A stretch of DNA of 13,610 nucleotides from Phycisphaeraceae bacterium. Lineage in GTDB: Bacteria > Planctomycetota > Phycisphaerae > Phycisphaerales > Phycisphaeraceae. Positions 6,741 to 13,431 of this stretch are shown here, one piece after another (the stretch's first letter is position 1; every line of letters starts with the position of its first letter). The notes beneath the pieces are model-generated. The model made no database searches. It saw only the letters and a list, made by a program, of their open reading frames with translations, and had not been told where the DNA came from. Where the stretch lies: NCBI GenBank assembly GCA_007119405.1, contig SKPT01000529.1:1-13610 (forward strand). The letters are read 5' to 3'. A program made the position numbers and the translations under genes.

Positions 6741-8948
6741 TCACTGTCGGCCGCGCCAGTAGGGGCAGAAGGGGCAGTCCTCGCCGACGGGAAAGTCCTC
6801 GCCCTCCTCGTGCGGGCAGCCCATGTTGCCCTCGGACATGACCACCTGCTGGACGCCGTGCAGCTCGAACCAGGTGCGGAGCTCCTGCTGCACGCGCTCG
6901 TCGTCCGTGATGCCCGTGCCGACCCAGCGCTTGAGCACGGGCTCGGCGTCGGGGCCGGTGATGACGGCGGCGACGAGCTTGGTCGTGGTCTTGTCATCCG
7001 GGCCGTACATCGCCACGGTGCCCAGCGGGTAGTGCGTCTGTCGATCATCGGCCAGGGTCAGCGAGGCGGCGTCAGCGTCATCCTCCTCGTCCTCGTCCTC
7101 ATCCTCGTAGCCGTCGCCAAGTTCAGCCATCGATTCGACGGCGTCGACGTCCTTCGTGACCTCGTCCAGCCAGCGGTCGAAGTTGCGGCGGAACTCGGCG
7201 TTGATGGCCTCGCGGTCGAACGCCTCGGGGTCGAACGCGCCGTTCCAGCCGAGCATCTCCTCGTGGTCCGGGTGACCGGGGTCGGCGATGGCCTGGAGGT
7301 AGCGGTCGTAGCCCGGCGGGCCGCCGACGTCCTCGGGCGGGCAGGCGCGGGCGCCGTCGAGGCACTGCGGCGGGAAATAGATGTCGTCGACCTCCTTGAC
7401 CTGCTCGACGACGATCTCGTGCTCCCAGTTGTCGCCGAAGTCGTAGACGTAGCTCAGGCGATCGCCGGGCTCGTGCACCACGTCGCTGAGCCAGGTGTCA
7501 GTGGCGTCGGCGACGTCGCCGGCGGGGATGTCGTCGAGCATGCCCGGCTCGGTGTACTCGACGTCGTCGACGTGGAAGCGGTAGAAGTGGGCGTCCTCCC
7601 AGCCGAAGGCGTGCTGGATGATCCCGTGCAGGTTGTCCAGCGAGCAGTCGGCGAACTCGATGGTGCGCCAGACGGGCGGGTCGATGCCCTTGAGCGTGAC
7701 CTTCACGCGCCAGCACAGGTCGGGCTCGTCGTCCCAGAGCGAGGCGTCGCTCGAGGTCTTCGTCAAGGCCTCCACGCCGTCGCGCAGGCGGTGGGTGGGC
7801 GGTTGGCGTCGCCAGCCCCAGTCGGCCTCGCGGGCCTGCTCGTACCATTGCTCGTACTGCGGGAAGCTCACGCCCATGATTGTCGCCGCCTCGACCAGGG
7901 CCAGGCGAAGATCCCGCCATTCGGCGTCGTACTCGACCAGGTCGTCGTTGTCGACGAGTTCGGTGATGATGGGCACGGCATCGGTGTTGAGCTGGCGCAG
8001 GGCCGCCTGCGCCAGGGCCTGGACGACGAACTCGTCCTCCTCGCGCTGGAGGAAGGCCAGGCAGCGCTCCGCCGCCAGCTCGGTGCGGATGTGGCCGAGC
8101 GCCTCCGCCATCGAGGCGCGGGCCTGATCGTGGGCGTCCCACCAGGCGTTCGCCAGTGGCCGGGTCACCTCGTCGCTGGCAAACGCCGCCAGGGCGAGCG
8201 TCGCGGCGCTGTCCAGCCGGTCATCCCCCTCGTCTGCTTCCTGGAGCCGGCGCAGCATCACGGGAATGGCGCGGGTGAGCTTCATCTGGCCGGCGAGCAT
8301 GATGAAGTACGTTTCGAGCTCCTCGTATAGCTCGCGCTTGGCCTTGGGGAACTGCCGGCGGACGAGGTTGAGCACCGCCTTCTCGTGCTCGGGCACGTCC
8401 CGGCCGTGGCGCGCCAGGGCCTCGATCAGCCGGCCGGCGCGCTGCTCGTGCTCCAGGATCAGCGCCTCGGCGTCGAGCACCTCCTCGCCCAGGGCCTCAA
8501 GCCGCTGCCAGCAGGTGGCCCAGTCGGCGCGGGCCAGCTCCAGCCGCTCGTCGAGGATCTTGCGGAGCCGGTCGGGCAGCTCGGGCAGGCTCACGATCGT
8601 CTCGTAGCGCTCGAACAGCAGAGAGGGCTCGGCGCTGACGACGAGCCAGGCCAGGGCGTAGTGGGCGTTGTCCTGGTTGATGTCGTCCAAGTCGAAGGGC
8701 TGGCGCAGGCGGTCGATGGCCCAGTCGATGGTGGCGGGCGTCTGCTTGAGCTCGCGGGCGATCAGCAGCATCTGCCAGCACTGGTCCAGGCCGAAGCGCT
8801 CGATGGCCTGGATGACCGCGGGCATGACGGAGCCGTCGTCGCCGGGCGAGTCCGCGAGGCATCGCACCGCCCGGTCGCGGACCTCGGGCTCGGGATGGGC
8901 AATCGCGGCCTTGATGGTGGTGTCGTCGATCGGTGGCATGGCGGACAT
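6741..8948 (-). CDS. Helical-repeat / PRiA4_ORF3 domain fusion protein with Cys/His C-terminal module
   Basis: The product has 735 residues from ATG 8948. In-frame ATGs at 8993 and 8939 are alternatives; the segment before 8948 has poorer codon usage, and none of the three has a clear SD. Residues about 8-380 are alpha-helical and begin with a HEAT-like unit (AHPEPEVRDRAVRCLADSP). Residues about 410-600 match the plasmid pRiA4b ORF-3 family: WRVKVTLKGIDPPVWRTIE, HGIIQHAFGWEDAHFYRF, SYVYDFGDNWEHEIVVE, CLDGARACPPEDVGGPPGYD and HEEMLGWNGAFDPEAFD. An acidic linker (about 614-626) leads to a third module starting HYPLGTVAMYGPDDKTTTK and ending GCPHEEGEDFPVGEDCPFCPYWRGR, whose Cys and His spacing could bind a metal. 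The PRiA4 domain has no established biochemical function. There is no signal peptide or membrane segment, so it should be cytoplasmic. It is transcribed toward imuA but separated from it by 518 bp, so it is probably not in that operon. Confidence 0.88.
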   Translation of the reverse strand: MSAMPPIDDTTIKAAIAHPEPEVRDRAVRCLADSPGDDGSVMPAVIQAIERFGLDQCWQMLLIARELKQTPATIDWAIDRLRQPFDLDDINQDNAHYALAWLVVSAEPSLLFERYETIVSLPELPDRLRKILDERLELARADWATCWQRLEALGEEVLDAEALILEHEQRAGRLIEALARHGRDVPEHEKAVLNLVRRQFPKAKRELYEELETYFIMLAGQMKLTRAIPVMLRRLQEADEGDDRLDSAATLALAAFASDEVTRPLANAWWDAHDQARASMAEALGHIRTELAAERCLAFLQREEDEFVVQALAQAALRQLNTDAVPIITELVDNDDLVEYDAEWRDLRLALVEAATIMGVSFPQYEQWYEQAREADWGWRRQPPTHRLRDGVEALTKTSSDASLWDDEPDLCWRVKVTLKGIDPPVWRTIEFADCSLDNLHGIIQHAFGWEDAHFYRFHVDDVEYTEPGMLDDIPAGDVADATDTWLSDVVHEPGDRLSYVYDFGDNWEHEIVVEQVKEVDDIYFPPQCLDGARACPPEDVGGPPGYDRYLQAIADPGHPDHEEMLGWNGAFDPEAFDREAINAEFRRNFDRWLDEVTKDVDAVESMAELGDGYEDEDEDEEDDADAASLTLADDRQTHYPLGTVAMYGPDDKTTTKLVAAVITGPDAEPVLKRWVGTGITDDERVQQELRTWFELHGVQQVVMSEGNMGCPHEEGEDFPVGEDCPFCPYWRGRQ

Positions 8949-9301
8949 TGTCGCACGGATAACGCGGCGATCAAGGTCGGGCCACATCGACATCGGTATG
9001 CACCATTGCCCGGCGAGCGGTCCTGGCGCGGGTGCGGGCGGGTTTACCGCGCCCGCGGCGTCGGTTGGCGGGCGACGGCGGCGTGTGGCACATCGAGCGG
9101 TGCCTGGTCGACGCCGGTTACCTCCGCGGCGTCGTCGCCAGCCGGTCGAGTCCGCTGGGCGTACTGCAAGCCGGCGGCGGACGTTCCGGGGCGTCGCCGC
9201 TGACTGAAGCCGAGCAGATGATTGTCAAAGCCGTGGCGGCGAGTGACGGGCAGCCCGGCGCCCGATCGGCAAGCAGGGTGACCACTGCGGCGCAGGGTGA
9301 C
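8949..9301. other. Gap between the PRiA4-domain gene and beta-helix gene 1
   Basis: This 353-bp gap holds the upstream region of the minus-strand gene starting at 8948; no clear promoter is seen. It also holds the plus-strand terminase-like fragment described separately, and a 10-bp direct repeat GCAGGGTGAC (9273-9282 and 9292-9301, period 19) ending at the stop codon of the beta-helix gene. I see no RNA gene and no strong terminator. Confidence 0.4.
9071..9220 (+). pseudogene. Possible decayed fragment of a phage terminase large subunit (GpA-like)
   Basis: This plus-strand frame uses almost only C/G-ending codons and encodes GDGGVWHIERCLVDAGYLRG, then VV, then SPLGVLQAGGGRSGASPLTEAE. From memory, the C-terminal nuclease part of GpA-like terminases in related bacteria has a CLxDAxW/Y strand followed by VVxxFCR..., then a P-S-H-G-R-x-x-GAS-x-P-x-x-E stretch; the order and spacing here are similar. 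Sequence before 9071 (Pro/Arg-rich) and after 9220 does not look coding in this frame, and there is no start or SD, so at best it is a piece. It could be chance: the evidence is one short motif pair. Confidence 0.28.
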
Positions 9302-10516
9302 TCAGTCGCGGCGCTCATCGACCAGCGCCGCCTCGCCGCCGGGATCGATGGCGTTGCCGACGTGCTCGAAGGCGGGCATGTCCGCCCTGACCAGCAAGCC
9401 GGGCTTGTCGTTGCCGCGGCGGATGACGTTCTCGATCAGCCGCACGCCCTCGGCGGCACCCTGGAGCACGACCTGGGCCTGGCCGCTGCCTGTGGCGTTG
9501 TGCTCGATCGTGCAGTGGCTGATGGTGTTGCGGTGGGCGGCCGTGGCGGCGTCGCCGGGGCGGAGGTAGACGCCCGCTCCGCCGTTGTGGCGGATGACCA
9601 GGCGCCGGTTGGTGTGGTCGGTGTCGCGTTCGCCGATGGAGACGCCGTGCCCGGCATTGTGCTCGAAGGTGCAGTCTTCGAGAAGGCCGTGGCGCACCGC
9701 CAGGCAATAGAAGAGGCCCGAAGCGCCACAGCGACGGGCGGTGCAGTGGTGGACGTGGAAGCGCGTTGAGCCGCTGCCGGGGTGGTAGCCGTTGCCGGAG
9801 CAGTCCTCGGCCAGGCAGCGGTCGAGTTCGGTCTGGTCGCAGCTCTGGAAGCCGAAGCCTTCGCCGTTGAAGCGGCGGACGGTGACCTCGCGTACGGCAA
9901 TGCGATGGGCGCGGTGGGCGAAGAAGCCCGCGCCCCGGCAGCCGTTCATGGTGTCGTTGTGCTCGGGGTTGCCATCGATGACGAGGCGCTCGACGCCTGC
10001 ATCCGTCACGTCCACGGCGCTGACGAGAGCGAAGAGGGTCTTGACGAAGGCGTCCGATTCCTGGCGAAAGTCGTGCGGGTGGGGGCGGTCGATGAACCAC
10101 GTTGAGCCCTGCCGCGCGACCAGCGTCCCCGTGCCCTGGTAGAAGCCGACGGCCTTGGCGTCGCCGATCAGGACGCCTTCGCCGAGCTCGAAGCGGTCGG
10201 GCTCGTCGACGATGAGGTCGTGATGGCCATAGCCCAGGAAGGAGGTGATGCGTGCCTGCTTCATGGGGTTCTTGTGCAGGACGGTGTCGTCACCCTGGCC
10301 GACGACGCGCACCCCGGTGCGCAGGTGGAGCGAGTCGGCCATGTGAAAGGTGCCTGCTGACAGTTCGACGATGCCGCCGCCGAGCCAGGCCAGGCGATCG
10401 ACGGCAGCCTGGATGTGGGTGTTGGTGAAGCCGGGCAACGTGCAGGTGTCGTCGCCGACGGTGATGTGCGGCCGGTTGACGGGCGTCTCGCCCGGGCGGG
10501 CCGTGGTGGTGGGCAT
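9302..10516 (-). CDS. Right-handed parallel beta-helix repeat protein (pectate-lyase-like fold)
   Basis: The product has 404 residues from ATG 10516; a GTG at 10546 would add ten Thr/Ala-rich residues. Residues about 20-75 are the usual cap of pectate-lyase-like beta-helix proteins: HITVGDDTCTLPGFTNTHIQ, AAVD, GGGIVELSAGTFHMADSLHL and GVRVVGQGDDTVL, where a profile of the form GGxVxLxxGxYxxxxxLxL is typical. From about 178 to 380 short strands repeat every 20-25 residues: VERLVIDGN, FFAHRAHRIAVREVTVRRF, GNGYHPGSGSTRFHVHHC, GLFYCLAVRHGLLEDCTFEH, GHGVSIGERDTDHTNRRLVI and so on. Such folds are found in polysaccharide lyases, GH28-like hydrolases, epimerases and carbohydrate-binding proteins. I cannot assign catalytic residues. 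No signal peptide is seen with either start, which is unusual for a polysaccharide-active enzyme. It is followed after 353 bp by the PRiA4-domain gene and preceded by a 210-bp gap. Confidence 0.85.
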   Translation of the reverse strand: MPTTTARPGETPVNRPHITVGDDTCTLPGFTNTHIQAAVDRLAWLGGGIVELSAGTFHMADSLHLRTGVRVVGQGDDTVLHKNPMKQARITSFLGYGHHDLIVDEPDRFELGEGVLIGDAKAVGFYQGTGTLVARQGSTWFIDRPHPHDFRQESDAFVKTLFALVSAVDVTDAGVERLVIDGNPEHNDTMNGCRGAGFFAHRAHRIAVREVTVRRFNGEGFGFQSCDQTELDRCLAEDCSGNGYHPGSGSTRFHVHHCTARRCGASGLFYCLAVRHGLLEDCTFEHNAGHGVSIGERDTDHTNRRLVIRHNGGAGVYLRPGDAATAAHRNTISHCTIEHNATGSGQAQVVLQGAAEGVRLIENVIRRGNDKPGLLVRADMPAFEHVGNAIDPGGEAALVDERRD

Positions 10517-10726
10517 CGTTGTGACGGTGGTGGCGGCTGGGGGCACGTTTCAGTTCCGTAAAGTGGAGGGGGCAGGGTTGGCCTGCGCAGCTTAACTTAC
10601 GGCGAGGCGTGGGTGTGGCCATGGCGTGGTGGCCTGGAAGAGTAGCGCGGGTGTGGCATGGGCCGTCGCCGGCCGCGCCAGTAGCGGGAAAGGCAGACCG
10701 CCATTGCTGCATGTTGTGGCGAAACC

Positions 10727-11059
10727 TTATACCCCTTCCTCCGGGACCGGCTCAAAGGCCAGCTCAAGGTGGCTTTGCCAATCGGCCACCAGCGCGCGGA
10801 CCGGCTCGTCGCCGTCGGCCGCCAATGGCGCCAGGACGGAGATGCCCGTCGCGGCGTAGTCGAAATAGGACACGATCCGCTCGATGGGCTTGTACCCGTG
10901 TCGGACCGACGCCGGCAGCATCTGCTCCGCGTGGAACGGCTCGACGGACGTATCCGGCGGCTCGCCGTACAACGCCTCCATGGCCGGGACCATCAACGAC
11001 TCGATCTGTCGCCGGCAGGTCGTCAGCAAATCCTGATCGAGGTTCGACCTGCTTGGCAT
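10727..11059 (-). CDS. Hypothetical protein, 110 residues, family not recognised
   Basis: I chose ATG 11059 because AGGAGAGG lies 2 nt upstream of it, with the AGGAG core 5-6 nt away. The open frame extends to 11152, but that extension (MFIWVHLWL...) is just a translation of the interspersed repeat at 11130-11159 and should not be annotated. The product begins MPSRSNLDQDLLTTCRRQIE, is mildly acidic and soluble, with likely helices at about 5-30 (DLLTTCRRQIESLMVPAMEALYG) and 85-105 (VRALVADWQSHLELAFEPV). The middle holds VEPFHAEQMLPASVRHGYKP and IERIVSYFDYAATGISVLAPL. There is no signal peptide, membrane segment, Cys motif or known domain. It sits between two beta-helix genes on the same strand. 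I infer no function. Confidence 0.68.
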   Translation of the reverse strand: MPSRSNLDQDLLTTCRRQIESLMVPAMEALYGEPPDTSVEPFHAEQMLPASVRHGYKPIERIVSYFDYAATGISVLAPLAADGDEPVRALVADWQSHLELAFEPVPEEGV

Positions 11060-11126
11060 GACCTCTCCTGTCGTCGGGCGCACGTGGCGCCGGGCGGCGT
11101 GGACTCGTACCACAACAATGCTAAGC

Positions 11127-11259
11127 AGCCACAGATGAACCCAGATAAACACGGTCAGGAACGGGCCGTGGGCGTTTCCGCAGGCCCCACCTTGCCAAGG
11201 ATAAGACGACGGTGTCTACTACTGGGACAATCTGTGTTCAACTGTGTGCATCTGTGGCT
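11127..11259. repeat. Inverted pair of CACAGATGAA-type repeats (10-bp internal period)
   Basis: The left copy (plus, 11130-11159) reads as three 10-bp units: CACAGATGAA, CCCAGATAAA and CACGGTCAGG. The right copy (minus, 11256-11227) reads CACAGATGCA, CACAGTTGAA and CACAGATTGT. They face each other, so AGCCACAGATG (11127-11137) pairs perfectly with CATCTGTGGCT (11249-11259); continuing inward, about 11 of the next 16 positions pair. This gives an imperfect stem of about 27 bp with a loop of about 79 nt. Sequences of this kind recur in many environmental bacterial genomes and produce spurious ORFs such as MFIxVHLWL. The pair lies between the beta-helix 2 stop (11275) and the 110-aa gene start (11059). 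Confidence 0.7.
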
Positions 11260-11274
11260 CGCCTGTTCAGTCAG

Positions 11275-12759
11275 TCAGGGTTGTACTACGAGCACGTCGG
11301 CCGTCAAGCCTGCATTGGGCGAGATTCGCGGCGGTTTGCCGCTGGCGGTCTCAAACCCGCGGATCGTCACCCGCCGACACGGTGCGTACGGGAACGGCCG
11401 TTCGGCGGGCAATTCGCCCTCATGGTCGGTCGTGGCGTCGGGGTCGGTGAACAGGTACGGCCCGTCGTAGCCGTGCGGCGTGTTGCTGTCGTCGACGTAC
11501 AGGCCGTCGATTTCGACGTACTCCGGCATCGAGCACGGGTAGCCGAAGTCGTGCATGCCGTCATTGTGTACGCCGAACAGGTGCGGCCGGGTTGGATCGC
11601 CGCAGGCCGGGGTCCACCGGCTGTTGCGGACGACGACGCGGCCCTGCCAGGTGCTGCCGTAGTCCCCGCGGAAGTTGACCAGGTGCGGGCCGTAGAGCGT
11701 CGAGTCCTCAACCGTCAGCACGCCACGGCCGATCGCGTTAAGGCCCACGTAGCCCAGGGTGCAGCGCCGGATGGTGTACGCGCCCGAGACGCCCATGTGC
11801 GTGTCCATCCGCGAAAGGTGGCAGTCCTCCAGCAGGATGTCCTTGCAGTGGTTCGTGGCGATCACGCCCCAGCGTGTGCGGTCAAGGATGTGGTTCATCC
11901 GGCAGCCGACCAGGCTCAGGCCCACGACGCTGTTGGCGTGCACGTCGTAGCTGCCCATGCTCACCGGCTTGCCCGCGTTACCGATCGTCTGGTAGATCTT
12001 GTGGCCGGTAAACCAGCAGTCGCGCAGCGTCACGTCGGCGCAGCGGCTGACGCTGACGAACCCGCGGTAGGGGCAGCCGACCGACGTCTCGCCCACGACG
12101 TAGTGGGTCAGGCCCTGCACCTCGGTCCTGGAGCGTTGCACGACGAGGTTCCGGCCCCAGTAGTCGTAGCCACCGCTGTTGTCGGCGTGGTTGGCAAAGG
12201 TTTCGAAGACGCCGCCGCGCACGTGCAGCGTCGTCTCGTCGATCGGCTGCGCCTCGACGCGGGAGACGCGCTCGTACGTCCAGTCGATGTCGCCCTGGAT
12301 CGAGCCGTCACGCTTCAGGACGAAGCAGTCGTGCTGCGGGCCGCCGGCGTTGCGGTTCAGGCCCCGCCGGATGTAGCGGCGCGGTTCGGCCTGCTCGATG
12401 CGGACGAAGCAGTCGCGATCAGGCCGCAGATCGACCTGTCGCTGGTCGCGGCCGAGGCGATCGAGGCTCAGCGTCACCGGATCAAGCAGCGAGCGCACTT
12501 CGAGAAGGGGCTGCTTGTGGTCCTCGACGTCGCGGTCGTCGATGCGAAAGCGCGACGTGCTCCAGTCGGTGTCGGTGGCGATCGCCGCCGTCAGGGCGCG
12601 TCGGCCGAGGTGGTAGGTGGCGTCGGGCCGCGAGCGCACGGGCAGACCGCGGGCGTTGGCGAAGGCGTGGGCCTGGCAGATGGCGGGGAGGTCGTCGGTG
12701 ACGCCGTCGCCCGCGGCGCCGAAGGATTCGTAATCGACATGGCCGTCCTGCGGGGTCAT
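11275..12759 (-). CDS. Pectate-lyase-superfamily (GH28-related) right-handed beta-helix protein
   Basis: The product has 494 residues from ATG 12759, chosen because GAGGAGAGAG lies just upstream; the open frame back to 12948 is Arg/Ala-rich and not coding-like. It opens VDYESFGAAGDGVTDDLPAI, the D-F/Y-GAxGDGxTDDxxAI hallmark of the pectate lyase superfamily N-terminus. A variable region of about 170 residues follows, then a beta-helix from about 200 to 450 with short turns such as FVSVSRCADVTLRDCWFTGH, VHANSVVGLSLVGCRMNHI, NHCKDILLEDCHLSRMD and GVLTVEDSTLYGPHLVNFRG, and a tail ending RVTIRGFETASGKPPRISPN. A role in binding, cleaving or epimerising an acidic polysaccharide is plausible; the catalytic residues are not identified. 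No signal peptide is visible. The gene is followed by the inverted repeat pair and lies upstream of the 110-aa gene and beta-helix 1 on the same strand. Confidence 0.87.
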   Translation of the reverse strand: MTPQDGHVDYESFGAAGDGVTDDLPAICQAHAFANARGLPVRSRPDATYHLGRRALTAAIATDTDWSTSRFRIDDRDVEDHKQPLLEVRSLLDPVTLSLDRLGRDQRQVDLRPDRDCFVRIEQAEPRRYIRRGLNRNAGGPQHDCFVLKRDGSIQGDIDWTYERVSRVEAQPIDETTLHVRGGVFETFANHADNSGGYDYWGRNLVVQRSRTEVQGLTHYVVGETSVGCPYRGFVSVSRCADVTLRDCWFTGHKIYQTIGNAGKPVSMGSYDVHANSVVGLSLVGCRMNHILDRTRWGVIATNHCKDILLEDCHLSRMDTHMGVSGAYTIRRCTLGYVGLNAIGRGVLTVEDSTLYGPHLVNFRGDYGSTWQGRVVVRNSRWTPACGDPTRPHLFGVHNDGMHDFGYPCSMPEYVEIDGLYVDDSNTPHGYDGPYLFTDPDATTDHEGELPAERPFPYAPCRRVTIRGFETASGKPPRISPNAGLTADVLVVQP

Positions 12760-13252
12760 TGGCTCTCTCCTCGTCGCGCGGGTGCGGCCGGGCGCCAGGC
12801 GGGGCGGCCCTGTTGACACCAGCACCCGTGCAGCGCCCGCCGCGATGAGCCGCACTGCTGTCCACGTGGCCTGGTGTGTGATCGTCCCATGGTCCCGATT
12901 CGAGGTATTGCCGCCCGGCGACGATGCCGTGCCGCATGCGGAAAGCATACCTGCTCGGTGTCGCTCTGGTGCAGGTCACGATCGGTGCCGGCGTTACAAG
13001 TTCGTGGACATCGTCGTTCGGCCGGACCACAGCCATGCAGATGTTTTGGTGGAAGAACTGGATTCGCATTCTCCCCTGCGGTATCTTGACACGTACGTAC
13101 CGGGCCACGTGCTCACCACGTCGAGGGGTTCATCCGCTCGCCCTGGAAGATCTGCGCCCTGCCGCTGTGAATTAAACGGGATACTCAAGAGCCAGTAAAG
13201 ACCAGTTGATCCCCTCCGTGGACTGCTGCTCTGTCACCATCTGCACGAATTG
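12760..13252. other. Unassigned region upstream of beta-helix gene 2
   Basis: No gene is supported. It contains the SD of the beta-helix gene (about 12763-12772, minus strand) and a somewhat AT-richer part from about 12930 to 13200. Around 12985-13110 two frames look weakly protein-like: plus RYKFVDIVVRPDHSHADVL, and plus one frame away MRKAYLLGVALVQVTIGAGV, which resembles a signal peptide. Neither is sustained. A small inverted repeat, ATGC-5 bp-GCAT, lies near 12937-12951. I see no convincing promoter. Confidence 0.35.
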
Positions 13253-13405
13253 TCAGCACTGGCACGGATCATGCGTCCGACCCCCCGAGAGATCGAAGAC
13301 GGTCAGGATCGGCGGCGGATCGTCGCAGTCGATCGCGTCGCATGCGACGTAGACCTTGTTATCGGAGCTGGGTACCGTGAAGCAGGCGTCGCGCGTTATA
13401 ATCAC
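13253..13405 (-). CDS. Short Cys/Asp-rich reading frame, possibly the 3' end of an unknown gene
   Basis: The frame open from the right edge ends at a TGA (13255-13253). From GTG 13405 it reads VIITRDACFTVPSSDNKVYV, then ACDAIDCDDPPPILTVFDLSGG and RTHDPCQC, with about 75% C/G at third positions, better than the overlapping plus-strand frame. Above 13405 the same frame turns Arg/Gly/Ser-rich and looks non-coding. It may be the tail of a decayed gene or a small secreted-type peptide. Five Cys residues and a DCDD run are the only notable points. I do not recognise a family; spurious translation is quite possible. Confidence 0.25.
   Translation of the reverse strand: MIITRDACFTVPSSDNKVYVACDAIDCDDPPPILTVFDLSGGRTHDPCQC
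13397..13402 (+). promoter_or_regulatory. Candidate -10 element TATAAT for the right-edge gene
   Basis: An exact TATAAT in otherwise GC-rich DNA, 30 bp before the first ATG (13432) of the right-edge frame. No good TTGACA-like -35 is present 16-18 bp upstream, so it is only a partial promoter match. Confidence 0.35.
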
Positions 13406-13431
13406 GCCTTTGGTTTGGCTGCTGCCACGAT

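Noticed and set aside
6749..6762. 14-bp GGCCGCGCCAGTAG also present near 10675, suggesting a duplicated gene end
   Set aside because: The match is short and GC-rich, the flanks do not align, and the second site shows no trace of the CPFCPYW coding sequence. Chance is likely.
6447..8330. 627-codon plus-strand open frame opposite the PRiA4-domain gene
   Set aside because: Antisense shadow: the minus strand carries clear PRiA4_ORF3 motifs across the same region.
11060..11152. MFIWVHLWL... N-terminal extension of the 110-aa protein
   Set aside because: It is a translation of the interspersed repeat; the SD at ATG 11059 gives a better start.
11212..12816. 534-codon plus-strand open frame opposite beta-helix gene 2
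   Set aside because: Antisense shadow that begins in the right-hand CACAGATGAA repeat; the minus strand has the pectate lyase superfamily hallmark and an SD.
12813..12830. TTGACA on the plus strand near 12815 as a promoter
   Set aside because: No -10-like sequence lies at 16-19 bp downstream and no plus-strand gene follows.
12936..13100. Signal-peptide-like MRKAYLLGVALVQVTIGAGV frame
   Set aside because: The residues that follow are low-quality (Trp/Arg/Ser-rich), there is no SD, and the frame ends without a recognisable domain.
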